Assembly (NCBI GenBank): GCA_039942715.1 | Contig: JBDVBY010000011.1 | Coordinates: 124,001 to 188,000, forward strand | Direction: 5' to 3' | DNA from: JABDJX01 sp039942715 | GTDB taxonomy: Bacteria; Pseudomonadota; Alphaproteobacteria; Rhodobacterales; Rhodobacteraceae | DNA: 64,000 nt | Part shown: positions 24,705 to 32,184 of the stretch, piece by piece | Layout: each line of letters starts with the position of its first letter | Numbering within the stretch: position 1 is the first letter of the stretch | Position numbers and translations under genes: made by a program | The notes under the pieces: generated by a model | What the model was told of the DNA's origin: nothing | The model's input: only the letters and a program-made list of their open reading frames with translations | Databases searched by the model: none

Positions 24705-25445
24705 ATGCGACTAGGTGGAAAATCAGCCATTGTAACCGGCGGCGCGCAAGGGTTTGGCGAAGGCATCGCGCGCAAATTTATTGCCGAAGGCGCGCGGGTG
24801 ATGATCGCTGATCTAAACGCGGAAGGGGCAACGGCGCTGGCCGAAGAACTGGGCGCCTTCGCATGCACCGCAAATGTCGCCAAAGATGCCGATGTAAAGG
24901 CGATGATTGACGCCGCCAAAGACGCGTTTGGCCAAGTCGACATCCTAATCAACAACGCGGGCACCACGCATTTTCCTGCGCCGATGGAAGAGGTCAGCGA
25001 AGAGGATTTCGACAAGGTCTTCGCTGTGAATTGCAAATCGGTTTACCTGACAGCCAAGCACTGTGTACCGCTTTTCAAAGCCCAAGGATCAGGCGTTATA
25101 CTGAATGTCGCTTCAACCGCCGGGGTTAGCCCGCGTCCACGCCTGAACTGGTACAACGCCTCAAAAGGCTGGATGAACAACGCCACCAAAGGTATGGCCG
25201 TTGAGTTGGCTCCGTTAGGCATCCGGGTTAATGCGATCAATCCAGTGGCGGGCGACACACCGCTCTTGAAAACCTTCATGGGCGAAGACACCCCGGAAGT
25301 ACGCGCCAAATTCCTCTCCACTATCCCGCTGGGCCGCTTTTCAACGCCGGAAGATATGGGCAACGCGGCTTGTTACCTGTGTTCGGACGAGGCCAGTATG
25401 GTGACGGGCGTCTGTATGGAAGTCGATGGCGGGCGCTGCATTTAA
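24705..25445 (+). CDS. SDR family oxidoreductase
   Basis: The 246-residue protein is a classical short-chain dehydrogenase. The cofactor motif is TGGAQGFGEG (residues 10-19), with the acidic residue of DLNAEG downstream, which favours NAD over NADP. NNAG follows at about residues 85-88, and the active site is S-T-A-G with YNASKGW (Tyr and Lys). The C-terminal SDEASMVTGVCMEVDGG matches the family. The likely reaction is interconversion of an alcohol and a ketone or aldehyde. It lies between the aldehyde dehydrogenase and dioxygenase genes and overlaps the latter by one base (TAATG). Confidence 0.93.
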   Translation: MRLGGKSAIVTGGAQGFGEGIARKFIAEGARVMIADLNAEGATALAEELGAFACTANVAKDADVKAMIDAAKDAFGQVDILINNAGTTHFPAPMEEVSEEDFDKVFAVNCKSVYLTAKHCVPLFKAQGSGVILNVASTAGVSPRPRLNWYNASKGWMNNATKGMAVELAPLGIRVNAINPVAGDTPLLKTFMGEDTPEVRAKFLSTIPLGRFSTPEDMGNAACYLCSDEASMVTGVCMEVDGGRCI

Positions 25446-26497
25446 TGTCTTTTCCCGGCGATATCCCCGAGCGTTTTGAAGGTCCCTCTGCATGGGTAGC
25501 CAAAGATATGCGGAACTCGGACGCATGGCTTTACACGCTCACACCTGACGACGTTTCCGAACTGGAAGCAGCGGCGAGACATTACCTTTCCCTTGGAAAA
25601 GATGTCGGAGAAATCAGCAAAGAGGAATTCCCGCTCAGCTCCTTTAGCGCGCTTATTAAGCGCCTACATCAAACCATGCTGTCAGGCTCCGGGCTTCAGG
25701 TTCTGCGCGGTCTTCCAATTTCAGGCTACTCACAAGAACTGATAGCCACGATTTTTTGCGGCATCGGTGCGCATCTTGGCTCGGCCAGATCACAAAACGC
25801 CCAAGGGCACATTCTGGGCCATGTCCGCGATACGGGTGCAAAGGCTGACAATCCAAAAACGCGCATCTACCAAACGGCGGAACGTCAGACGTTCCACACC
25901 GATAGCGCAGATGTCGTGGGCCTATTGTGTATTCGCGAGGCAATGGAAGGGGGGCGCTCGCTTTTGGTGAGTGCCGAAAGCATCTACAACGCGATGCGGC
26001 AAACACGCCCCGATCTGTTACTACACCTGTTTGACCCGATTGCCACAGATCGCCGCGGCGAGGTGCCCGAAGGCGCAAAACCTTTTATGGAAATACCCGT
26101 TCTAAACTGGCACGCTGGTAATCTGACCGTGTTCTATCAGCGGCAGTACATCGAAAGCGCGCAACGCTTTCCTGAGGCTATGAGACTCACTGCGCAACAC
26201 GTTGAAGCGCTCGACATGTTTGACGCATTAGCCAACGATCCAAGCCTGTGTTTTGGCATGCAGCTTCAAGCTGGCGATATGCAGTTTGTCTACAATCACT
26301 CCCAACTTCACGATCGCACCGGTTTTGTTGATTGGCCCAATCCGGCAGAACGACGTCATCTATTGCGCTTGTGGCTGTCTCTCAAGGGCGACCGCCAATT
26401 GCCAGACTGCTTTAAAGAGCGTTACGGGAGTATAGACATCGGAGACCGCGGCGGCATCATCACCAAACTTACACACCTGCACGCGCCTTTGGTCTAG
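25445..26497 (+). CDS. TauD/TfdA-type Fe(II)/2-oxoglutarate dioxygenase
   Basis: The 350-residue protein shows the metal-binding HxD in RQTFHTDSADVVGLL, the distal His in FVYNHSQLHDRTGF, and the 2-oxoglutarate-binding Arg in RRHLLRLWLSL. Such enzymes hydroxylate sulfonates, betaines, phenoxyacids or related small molecules at the expense of 2-oxoglutarate and oxygen. ATG 25445 overlaps the SDR stop; a longer frame from 25370 lies inside the SDR gene and was rejected. A dioxygenase, SDR and aldehyde dehydrogenase in one operon suggest stepwise oxidation of an alkyl or methylated amine substrate. The substrate is not known. Confidence 0.9.
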   Translation: MSFPGDIPERFEGPSAWVAKDMRNSDAWLYTLTPDDVSELEAAARHYLSLGKDVGEISKEEFPLSSFSALIKRLHQTMLSGSGLQVLRGLPISGYSQELIATIFCGIGAHLGSARSQNAQGHILGHVRDTGAKADNPKTRIYQTAERQTFHTDSADVVGLLCIREAMEGGRSLLVSAESIYNAMRQTRPDLLLHLFDPIATDRRGEVPEGAKPFMEIPVLNWHAGNLTVFYQRQYIESAQRFPEAMRLTAQHVEALDMFDALANDPSLCFGMQLQAGDMQFVYNHSQLHDRTGFVDWPNPAERRHLLRLWLSLKGDRQLPDCFKERYGSIDIGDRGGIITKLTHLHAPLV

Positions 26498-26534
26498 CAG
26501 TGCAACTGTGCACCAATTCTTTGCCATGGAAAAT

Positions 26535-26610
26535 TGGTGAGCCGTGATGGGTTCGAACCATCGACCTACTGATTAAAAGTCAGTTGCTCTACCAACTGAG
26601 CTAACGGCCC
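26535..26610 (-). tRNA. tRNA-Lys (UUU anticodon)
   Basis: The minus strand folds as a complete 76-nt tRNA with encoded CCA. The acceptor GGGCCGT pairs with ACGGCTC, the D-loop has TAGCTCAGTTGGTAGAGC, the anticodon stem-loop CTGACTTTTAATCAG presents UUU, and the T-arm has GGTTCGAACC. It stands alone, opposite in direction to its neighbours. Confidence 0.98.
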
Positions 26611-26730
26611 ACTCTGAGCCGCCCGAGTAATGCCACAGTTTGAACCCGTCAAGGCCTAAAGCGTATGTGCAGCTTGACGCAGCACGAGTGTTTCGCGACG
26701 CTCAACACTGAACTCTTGGAAGGACGTTTC

Positions 26731-27309
26731 ATGTCACTGCGTAAACTTCTTGTTTTGGCCTGCGCTGGGCTGCTGACCGCATGCGGTTCGCCAAATGGCG
26801 TTATGGTCTCGAATCAGGCGAAAGCCGTTGGTGGCAACTTGTTTATTGAAACCAGTGCCAAGGGCGCTCAATTTCTCGTTTTGGATGGCGAGATTACACC
26901 ACGCACGTCTTATACGTTCCTTGCATTAATCGAATCGGCAGAGGTCGAAGGCCTTGTGATCGCGCAAAGCCCCGGTGGTGACTTGCTTGCCTCGCATCAG
27001 ATCGGCCGCGCTATCAAGTCGCGCAGGATGAATACTGTTGTTCTGGTGAGCTGTATTTCAGCCTGCGTAGACGTGTTTGTGGCTGGAAAACGCCGTGAAA
27101 TGATGGATTTCGCCGAACTTGGCGTGCATTCCGCCACCAATCGCGATGTCGCCTATGCACTGGATAAGAAGTATTGGCGTGAGATGGGCTTTTCGAACAT
27201 CAACGAAAAAGCCTACGCCGTGCCAAACAATCGCCTTTGGATCATTGAACCCAAGCGTGCGCGTGAATTGCGTCTGGCGACTGAAATAATTGCAGCTGAC
27301 GCACGTTAA
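26731..27309 (+). CDS. ClpP-like lipoprotein
   Basis: The protein has 192 residues from ATG 26731, which has AAGGA upstream; a longer frame from 26665 was rejected. The N-terminus is a lipoprotein signal with lipobox LLTAC (Cys18). The mature part resembles periplasmic ClpP/crotonase-fold proteins: LVIAQSPGGDLLASHQIGRAI matches the SPGG substrate-binding strand, CISACVDVFVAG carries the candidate nucleophilic Ser, and FAELGVHSAT the candidate His. It may be a membrane-tethered serine peptidase or a non-catalytic relative. It precedes dapF by 43 bp on the same strand. Confidence 0.72.
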   Translation: MSLRKLLVLACAGLLTACGSPNGVMVSNQAKAVGGNLFIETSAKGAQFLVLDGEITPRTSYTFLALIESAEVEGLVIAQSPGGDLLASHQIGRAIKSRRMNTVVLVSCISACVDVFVAGKRREMMDFAELGVHSATNRDVAYALDKKYWREMGFSNINEKAYAVPNNRLWIIEPKRARELRLATEIIAADAR

Positions 27310-27352
27310 GCCGCCTTTGCAGAATCTGTAAGCGGGGCTATACGCTTCGCTT

Positions 27353-28186
27353 ATGACCACTTTGTCCTCAGATGGCCTGCCGTTCATGAAAATGCACGGG
27401 CTTGGCAACGACTTTGTCGTGATTGACCTGCGCTGCGGCGGGCAAGCTGTCACGCCTGCAATCGCGCGCGCTGTCGGGGACCGCCATCGTGGTGTTGGAT
27501 TTGATCAGCTCGCGGTCGTTGAGTTGGACGAAAATGCCCATGCAAAACTCACCTTTTTCAATGCAGATGGCTCTATCGCCGGGGCCTGTGGCAACGCAAC
27601 TCGCTGCATAGCACGTCATTTGATGATCGAGACCGGAAACTCCGACCTTGTATTGCGTACTGAGCGGGGTCTGCTCCCCTGCCGAGATGCAGGCGACGGG
27701 CTGACATCGGTGAACATGGGTGCGCCATTGCTTGAGTGGCAGGACATCCCCCTCGCATATGAATCTGACACGCTGCATCTGCCGATAGACGGTGATCCTG
27801 TCGCCACGGGTATGGGCAACCCGCATTGCACCTTCTTTGTGGACGACGCCGAGGCTGTTAATCTGGAATCGCGTGGCGCCTTGATCGAGCATCACACGCT
27901 TTATCCTGAACGCACTAATGTGCAGTTTGCCCAAGTCATTGGCCCTGATCACCTGCGCATGCGTGTGTGGGAACGTGGCGTGGGCGTAACGCTTGCTTCG
28001 GGCTCGTCATCTTGTGCCACAGCCGTCGCCGCTGTGCGACGCGGACTAACAGGTCGCAGTGTGAAAATTGATCTTGATGGCGGACAGATCAAAGTAGACT
28101 GGCGCGACGATGGAGTCTGGATGACTGGTCCAACCGCCCATGTGTTTGACGGGGTGCTGACACCGCAGATGATGGGAACGGTCTGA
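27353..28186 (+). CDS. dapF: Diaminopimelate epimerase
   Basis: DapF converts LL- to meso-diaminopimelate for peptidoglycan and lysine synthesis in the cytoplasm. The protein has 277 residues. The family start motif FMKMHGLGNDFVV is at residues 11-23. The two catalytic cysteines are in GACGNATRC (Cys79) and ASGSSSCATAVAAVRRG near residue 220. MGNPHCTFFVDD marks the domain interface. The stop overlaps the mtaB ATG by one base (TGATG), so both are translated together. Confidence 0.97.
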   Translation: MTTLSSDGLPFMKMHGLGNDFVVIDLRCGGQAVTPAIARAVGDRHRGVGFDQLAVVELDENAHAKLTFFNADGSIAGACGNATRCIARHLMIETGNSDLVLRTERGLLPCRDAGDGLTSVNMGAPLLEWQDIPLAYESDTLHLPIDGDPVATGMGNPHCTFFVDDAEAVNLESRGALIEHHTLYPERTNVQFAQVIGPDHLRMRVWERGVGVTLASGSSSCATAVAAVRRGLTGRSVKIDLDGGQIKVDWRDDGVWMTGPTAHVFDGVLTPQMMGTV

Positions 28187-29430
28187 TGGATCGCAAGGTG
28201 CCTCAGATCGTGACGCTGGGCTGTCGTCTTAACGCTTACGAGTCCGAGGCGATGCGCGAAATGGCCGATGCTGCAGGTGTCTCTGACGCGGTGATCGTGA
28301 ACACCTGCGCTGTCACCGCAGAAGCCGTGCGCAAAAGCCAGAAGGAAATCCGCAAGCTACGCCGCGACAATCCAATGGCGCGCGTGATCGTCACTGGTTG
28401 CGCTGCTCAGACGGAACCCGAGCGGTTCTCGGCAATGGATGAGGTTGATCTGGTTCTTGGCAACACCGAAAAAATGTCGCCGGACACATGGGTTAATCTA
28501 ACGCCTGATACCGAACGTGTGCAGGTCGACGACATCATGTCCGTGCGCGAAACTGCCGGACATCTGATTGACGGGTTTGGCCGCCACCGCGCCTATGTTC
28601 AGGTGCAAAACGGTTGTGATCACCGCTGTACCTTCTGCATTATTCCCTTTGGCCGCGGCAATTCTCGCTCGGTCCCGGCAGGCGTTGTGGTGGATCAGAT
28701 CAAACGCCTCGTGGATCGCGGATTTAACGAAGTCGTGCTCACTGGTGTTGATCTCACAAGCTGGGGCGCCGATCTTCCGGGCACGCCGCAATTGGGTGAT
28801 CTGGTGCGCCGAATCCTCAAGTTAGTGCCTGATTTACCGCGTCTGCGGATCAGTTCCATCGACTCCATCGAAGTGGATCCGGCCCTTATGGAGGCCATCG
28901 CTACCGAGCCGCGCCTGATGCCGCATTTGCACCTAAGTCTGCAGGCGGGAGATGACATGATCCTCAAGCGAATGAAACGTCGCCATTTACGCGATGATGC
29001 CATCCGTTTTTGCGAGGACGCACTCAAGGCTCGACCAGAGATGACCTTTGGTGCTGACATCATCGCGGGCTTTCCCACCGAAACCGATGAGATGTTTGAA
29101 AACTCACTGCGTTTGGTCGACGATTGTCACCTGACATGGCTGCACGTGTTCCCTTACTCCACGCGTCCGGGCACGCCTGCCGCGCGCATGCCGCAAGTGA
29201 ACGGCAATGTGATCAAAGCGCGCGCCGCAAAACTGCGCGCACGAGGCGATGCGGCGGTGACGAGCCATCTGGTATGCGCGGTTGGTCAAACTCATCAGGT
29301 GCTGACGGAGAGTCCCACAATGGGGCGCACAGAGCAATTTGCCGAAGTGGCGTTCAACGCGCCGCAACCCGAAGGCGCAGTCGTTTCGACCACAATCACC
29401 GGCCACGCAAACGGCCGCCTGATCGCATGA
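28186..29430 (+). CDS. mtaB: tRNA t6A37 methylthiotransferase MtaB
   Basis: MtaB is a radical-SAM enzyme that adds a methylthio group to t6A37 of tRNAs reading ANN codons. The protein has 414 residues. The N-terminal UPF0004 domain supplies three iron-sulfur cysteines (LGCRLNAYES, NTCAVT, VTGCAAQ). The radical-SAM cluster motif is CDHRCTFC, followed by IPFGRGNSRS. GADIIAGFPTET is the conserved substrate-side motif. The C-terminal TRAM-like region is short. It is coupled to dapF upstream and overlaps the GST-like gene downstream by ATGA. Confidence 0.95.
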   Translation: MDRKVPQIVTLGCRLNAYESEAMREMADAAGVSDAVIVNTCAVTAEAVRKSQKEIRKLRRDNPMARVIVTGCAAQTEPERFSAMDEVDLVLGNTEKMSPDTWVNLTPDTERVQVDDIMSVRETAGHLIDGFGRHRAYVQVQNGCDHRCTFCIIPFGRGNSRSVPAGVVVDQIKRLVDRGFNEVVLTGVDLTSWGADLPGTPQLGDLVRRILKLVPDLPRLRISSIDSIEVDPALMEAIATEPRLMPHLHLSLQAGDDMILKRMKRRHLRDDAIRFCEDALKARPEMTFGADIIAGFPTETDEMFENSLRLVDDCHLTWLHVFPYSTRPGTPAARMPQVNGNVIKARAAKLRARGDAAVTSHLVCAVGQTHQVLTESPTMGRTEQFAEVAFNAPQPEGAVVSTTITGHANGRLIA

Positions 29431-30068
29431 CGCGCCCGATCTTATGGACGTTCCGCCGTTGTCCCTATGCCATGCGCGCGCGTTTGGCCATTTCCAGCGC
29501 TCGGGTGGAAGTGGAGCTTCGCGAGATCCTGTTGCGCGACAAGCCTGAACCGTTTTTGACCGCCTCTCCGAAGGGCACTGTACCTGTCGTGCAGGCAGAC
29601 AATCGCACCATCGAAGAGAGCCTCGATGTCATGCTTTGGGCCCTCGACCAAAACGATCCCGAGGGCTGGCTAGACATGCCCGCGCTTGGCTTTGATCTCA
29701 TTGCGGAATCCGATGGTCCGTTCAAAACTGCCCTTGATCGCTACAAATACGCCTCGCGCCACGCGGATGTGGATACCGGCAAGGAACAACACACAGCCGG
29801 TCTGTTCTTACACAAACTGAACCATACGCTTCAGGGGCGCGATTTTCTCTTCGCACAAGCACCGCGCCTTGCCGACATGGCGATCCTGCCTTTTGTCCGC
29901 CAATTCGCCCACGTCGATTTGGCGTGGTTCGAAGCTCAACCATGGCCCCATGTTCAACGCTGGTTATCCGCTTTTAAGACATCAAATCGTTTCCAGTCGA
30001 TCATGGCAAAATACGAACCCTGGAGCGTTGGGCAATCGCCCATACCATTCCCGCAGAAGGCAGCCTGA
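29427..30068 (+). CDS. Glutathione S-transferase-like protein
   Basis: The 213-residue protein has a thioredoxin-fold N-terminal domain with the motif WTFRRCPYAMRARLAI, where Cys may act as in glutaredoxins and omega-class GSTs. KGTVPVVQADNRTIEES holds the cis-Pro and the glutathione-binding Glu-Ser. The C-terminal half is the all-helical GST domain (RLADMAILPFVRQFAHVD). A frame open from 29124 runs through mtaB and was rejected, since ATG 29427 overlaps the mtaB stop. It probably reduces or conjugates small molecules in the cytoplasm; the substrate is unknown. Confidence 0.9.
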   Translation: MTRPILWTFRRCPYAMRARLAISSARVEVELREILLRDKPEPFLTASPKGTVPVVQADNRTIEESLDVMLWALDQNDPEGWLDMPALGFDLIAESDGPFKTALDRYKYASRHADVDTGKEQHTAGLFLHKLNHTLQGRDFLFAQAPRLADMAILPFVRQFAHVDLAWFEAQPWPHVQRWLSAFKTSNRFQSIMAKYEPWSVGQSPIPFPQKAA

Positions 30069-30069
30069 G

Positions 30070-30687
30070 ATGCACCCAAATCCCGTCTTTCGCGGCACAC
30101 CACGTGATAGTAATATCGCCTTCGCACGCGCCCGCGGCTTTGGAACTTTGGCGATCAATGCCGAAGGCGGCCCGCTTCTGGCGCACATCCCGTTTCTGAT
30201 CAACGAAGACGCCTCCGCGCTCGATCTGCATCTCGTGCGCTCCAATCCGATCTGTCGCCTCACACCTGTCGATGCTGTCCTCTCGGTGACTGGCCCGGAT
30301 GCCTATGTCTCGCCTGATTGGTATGAGGCGGATGATCAGGTGCCGACTTGGAACTACATCTCCGTGCATCTTCGAGGCACTCTGGAAAGCCTGCCCCACG
30401 AAGCGATGCGCAATATGCTGGAACGCCAAAGTGCAGCCTATGAAAGCCAGCTGGGCGGGAAAACCCCGTGGACAATGGATAAGATGTCAGAGGGCGTTGC
30501 CGATCGTATGATGCGGATGATCTTGCCGTTTCGTATGAAAGTCACCGCAATTGATGGCACTTGGAAGCTGAACCAAAATAAGGATGACGCGGCACGAATG
30601 AAAGCTGCCGATCATATGACCTCCAGCTTGGGATCAGAGCAAGAAACACTCGCGCGACTGATGAAATCACCCCCGTTAGAAGGGTAA
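30070..30687 (+). CDS. FMN-binding negative transcriptional regulator (PaiB-like)
   Basis: The 205-residue protein resembles PaiB-type FMN-binding split-barrel proteins, annotated as negative transcriptional regulators although many have no proven DNA target. Visible motifs are the family start MHPNPVFR, GTLAINAEGGPLLAHIPFLI, GPDAYVSPDWYEADDQVPTWNY and LPFRMKVTAIDGTWKLNQNK. ATG 30070 lies one base beyond the GST-like stop; a frame open from 29869 was rejected. The last eight codons and the stop form one copy of a 28-bp perfect tandem repeat, so the gene end was duplicated without changing the protein. Confidence 0.92.
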   Translation: MHPNPVFRGTPRDSNIAFARARGFGTLAINAEGGPLLAHIPFLINEDASALDLHLVRSNPICRLTPVDAVLSVTGPDAYVSPDWYEADDQVPTWNYISVHLRGTLESLPHEAMRNMLERQSAAYESQLGGKTPWTMDKMSEGVADRMMRMILPFRMKVTAIDGTWKLNQNKDDAARMKAADHMTSSLGSEQETLARLMKSPPLEG

Positions 30688-30715
30688 GATGAAATCACCC
30701 CCGTTAGAAGGGTAA
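30660..30715. repeat. Perfect 28-bp tandem duplication across a stop codon
   Basis: Bases 30660-30687 and 30688-30715 are identical 28-mers. The first copy holds the last codons and TAA of the FMN-binding protein gene. The second lies just after it and could in principle start a new ATG frame of eight codons. Perfect identity suggests a recent slippage or unequal recombination event. Confidence 0.9.
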
Positions 30716-30739
30716 ACTGAAAATCAGTTCTTCTTCTGT

Positions 30740-30789
30740 CCAAAAATACCTCGGGGGAATTGGCCGTATGGCCAAGGGGGCAGAGCCCC
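30740..30789. repeat. REP-like intergenic palindromic element
   Basis: After CCAAAAATACCTCGGGGG comes a perfect hairpin TTGGCC-GTAT-GGCCAA (30760-30775), then GGGGC-AGA-GCCCC (30777-30789). I recall closely similar 'AAAATACCTCGGGGG ... GGGGCAGAGCCCC' modules after genes in many roseobacters, so this looks like a repetitive extragenic palindrome. This is recall, not a search. It separates the FMN-binding protein gene from the convergent hsp20 gene. Confidence 0.5.
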
Positions 30790-30802
30790 AAACCCAAACA
30801 AA

Positions 30803-30831
30803 AACGCCCCCTTGCGGAACAAGAGGGCGTT
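30803..30831 (-). terminator. Rho-independent terminator of hsp20
   Basis: AACGCCCCCTTG (30803-30814) and CAAGAGGGCGTT (30820-30831) form a 12-base stem with one mismatch around CGGAA. On the minus strand it is followed by TTTTGTTTG. It begins 23 bases after the hsp20 stop, as expected for an intrinsic terminator. Confidence 0.8.
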
Positions 30832-30853
30832 CTAATTCTCAGAACAAAACGGC

Positions 30854-31312
30854 TTAGCTGGCCTCAACCGCTTTCGCCTCAACCGTTTCACCGGTCGCAA
30901 TTTCAATCCGGCGCGGTTTCAATGCTTCGGGCACTTCGCGCACCAAATCAATGTTCAGCATACCATTAGCATGCGTCGCACCAGACACACGCACGTGGTC
31001 GGCAAGCGCAAAACGGCGTTCAAAGGCGCGGTTGGCGATGCCACGGTGCAAATACGTCCGCTCTCCATCCTCTTCACTGCGTTTCGCAGAAACGATCAAC
31101 GCGTTTTCCCGCATCTCAACATTCAGATCTTCATCCGCAAAGCCCGCAACAGCAATTGAAATGCGCCATGCGTCTTCGTCAGTTTTTTCAATGTTATAAG
31201 GGGGGTAGGACGGAGCGGTGTTCGTATCCGTCAAAATCCGGTCCATCATGTCGGCCACTTGGTCAAAGCCAACGGTTGCACGGTAAAGCGGTGCTAAATC
31301 AAATCTTCGCAT
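30854..31312 (-). CDS. Small heat-shock protein, Hsp20/IbpA family
   Basis: Small heat-shock proteins hold unfolding proteins in a refoldable state for DnaK and ClpB. The protein has 152 residues. The N-terminal arm RRFDLAPLYRATVGFDQVADMMD is typical of the IbpA class. The alpha-crystallin domain runs from about residue 37 (YPPYNIEKTDEDAWRISIAVAGF) through RTYLHRGIANRAFERRFAL to GMLNIDLVREVPE. An AGGAGGA site precedes the ATG. The gene is monocistronic with its own terminator. An expected heat-shock promoter upstream could not be assigned with confidence. Confidence 0.95.
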   Translation of the reverse strand: MRRFDLAPLYRATVGFDQVADMMDRILTDTNTAPSYPPYNIEKTDEDAWRISIAVAGFADEDLNVEMRENALIVSAKRSEEDGERTYLHRGIANRAFERRFALADHVRVSGATHANGMLNIDLVREVPEALKPRRIEIATGETVEAKAVEAS

Positions 31313-31381
31313 CAGGGTTATCCTCCTATTGAGCGACTACCTTTGGAGCCTTCCCATTTTGGGCAAGACCCGCTGTTCAAG

Positions 31382-31416
31382 TTGATGTCAGACCCAAGAG
31401 TGGCGTCCGACATCAA
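31382..31416. repeat. Inverted repeat upstream of hsp20
   Basis: TTGATGTCAGAC (31382-31393) and GTCCGACATCAA (31405-31416) form a 12-base stem with one mismatch and an 11-base loop. It lies between msrB and hsp20 on the minus strand. No U-run follows on either strand, so it may be a protein-binding site or a weak transcription end for msrB. Confidence 0.45.
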
Positions 31417-31468
31417 AAATGTAGGTATCGCAAATAGGCGGTTCAAGACCCCGCGCTACTGAAAAGGT

Positions 31469-32005
31469 TCAGGCGGTACCCGGTTGAAAAGACAAGGCAA
31501 ATCCATTGATGCAATGTATCGGTCTGTTTGGCACGTCCGGCAATGCAACAATATGCCCAAGGTGCGAACCACAGCGGCGACAGTGCACTTCCATCGCGGC
31601 CTGCATCTCGGCAAACGGATCACCCATCGCACCCTCCCCAAGATCAAGATCAGTCAGAACAGTGTCTTTTTCCGCATGGCGAAAAAACACCCAGCCTTTG
31701 TCCAGCTCGATCTTGTGCAGGCTACGATAAACGGTCAGATCGCAGCCTTTGCAGCAATAGGTTCCGGTGGCGGTATTGTTCCATAAGCTGCTCGTGCGCG
31801 GCCCTTCGGTGCCGCCTTTACGCAAAACAAAAAACTCTATGTCTTCCAGCCGTGCACGCCACTCGTCGTCACTGCGCGTGATCGGGTACTGATAGATATC
31901 TGTGTCTTCTGCGGCATGGGCAACTGAGGTTTGGGAAGCCATAGCAACTGAGGCAACCGAAGCTGACATAAATCCGCGCCGTCCAATCTTTGAGGTCTTG
32001 GTCAT
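31469..32005 (-). CDS. msrB: Tat-exported peptide-methionine (R)-S-oxide reductase (MsrB-like)
   Basis: MsrB reduces methionine-R-sulfoxide in proteins. ATG 32005 has GGAG upstream and gives 178 residues; a longer frame to 32065 was rejected. The N-terminus is a twin-arginine signal (SKIGRRGFMSAS, then a hydrophobic stretch to AHAA). The catalytic domain keeps the zinc CxxC pairs (YCCKGC and CRRCGSHLGH) and the catalytic Cys in RPIHCINGFALSF. The usual GWPSF motif is replaced by GWVFF, a visible divergence. Export implies repair of periplasmic proteins after oxidative damage, probably with a separate membrane electron donor. Confidence 0.88.
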   Translation of the reverse strand: MTKTSKIGRRGFMSASVASVAMASQTSVAHAAEDTDIYQYPITRSDDEWRARLEDIEFFVLRKGGTEGPRTSSLWNNTATGTYCCKGCDLTVYRSLHKIELDKGWVFFRHAEKDTVLTDLDLGEGAMGDPFAEMQAAMEVHCRRCGSHLGHIVALPDVPNRPIHCINGFALSFQPGTA

Positions 32006-32184
32006 AGCAATCTCCAATCGCTGTGTGCCTGTAGACCCTAAGGGCGAGATGCGATCACGTACCACTCAAGCTTGCGGCACCTCACATGTGAGTGATGAAC
32101 GTGTGCCTGAAAATGTCCTTAATGCTTCCCTGATTTCGCGCAGATTCCGATCTAACCCTGCTCTGGGGTGGCTTTTTTGGAGAA

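Noticed and set aside
24308..25036. 242-codon minus-strand frame opposite the aldehyde dehydrogenase and SDR genes
   Set aside because: It crosses two intact genes with clear catalytic motifs and is Ser/Arg/Ala-rich without recognisable features.
29124..29426. N-terminal extension of the GST-like protein
   Set aside because: The region is the 3' end of mtaB in another frame; ATG 29427 with ATGA overlap fits the family start.
31313..31420. Heat-shock (RpoH) promoter upstream of hsp20
   Set aside because: CTTG followed by CCAAAGGTA at 17 bases is present on the minus strand, but the -10 fits the consensus poorly. An inverted repeat overlaps the area, so no promoter was assigned.
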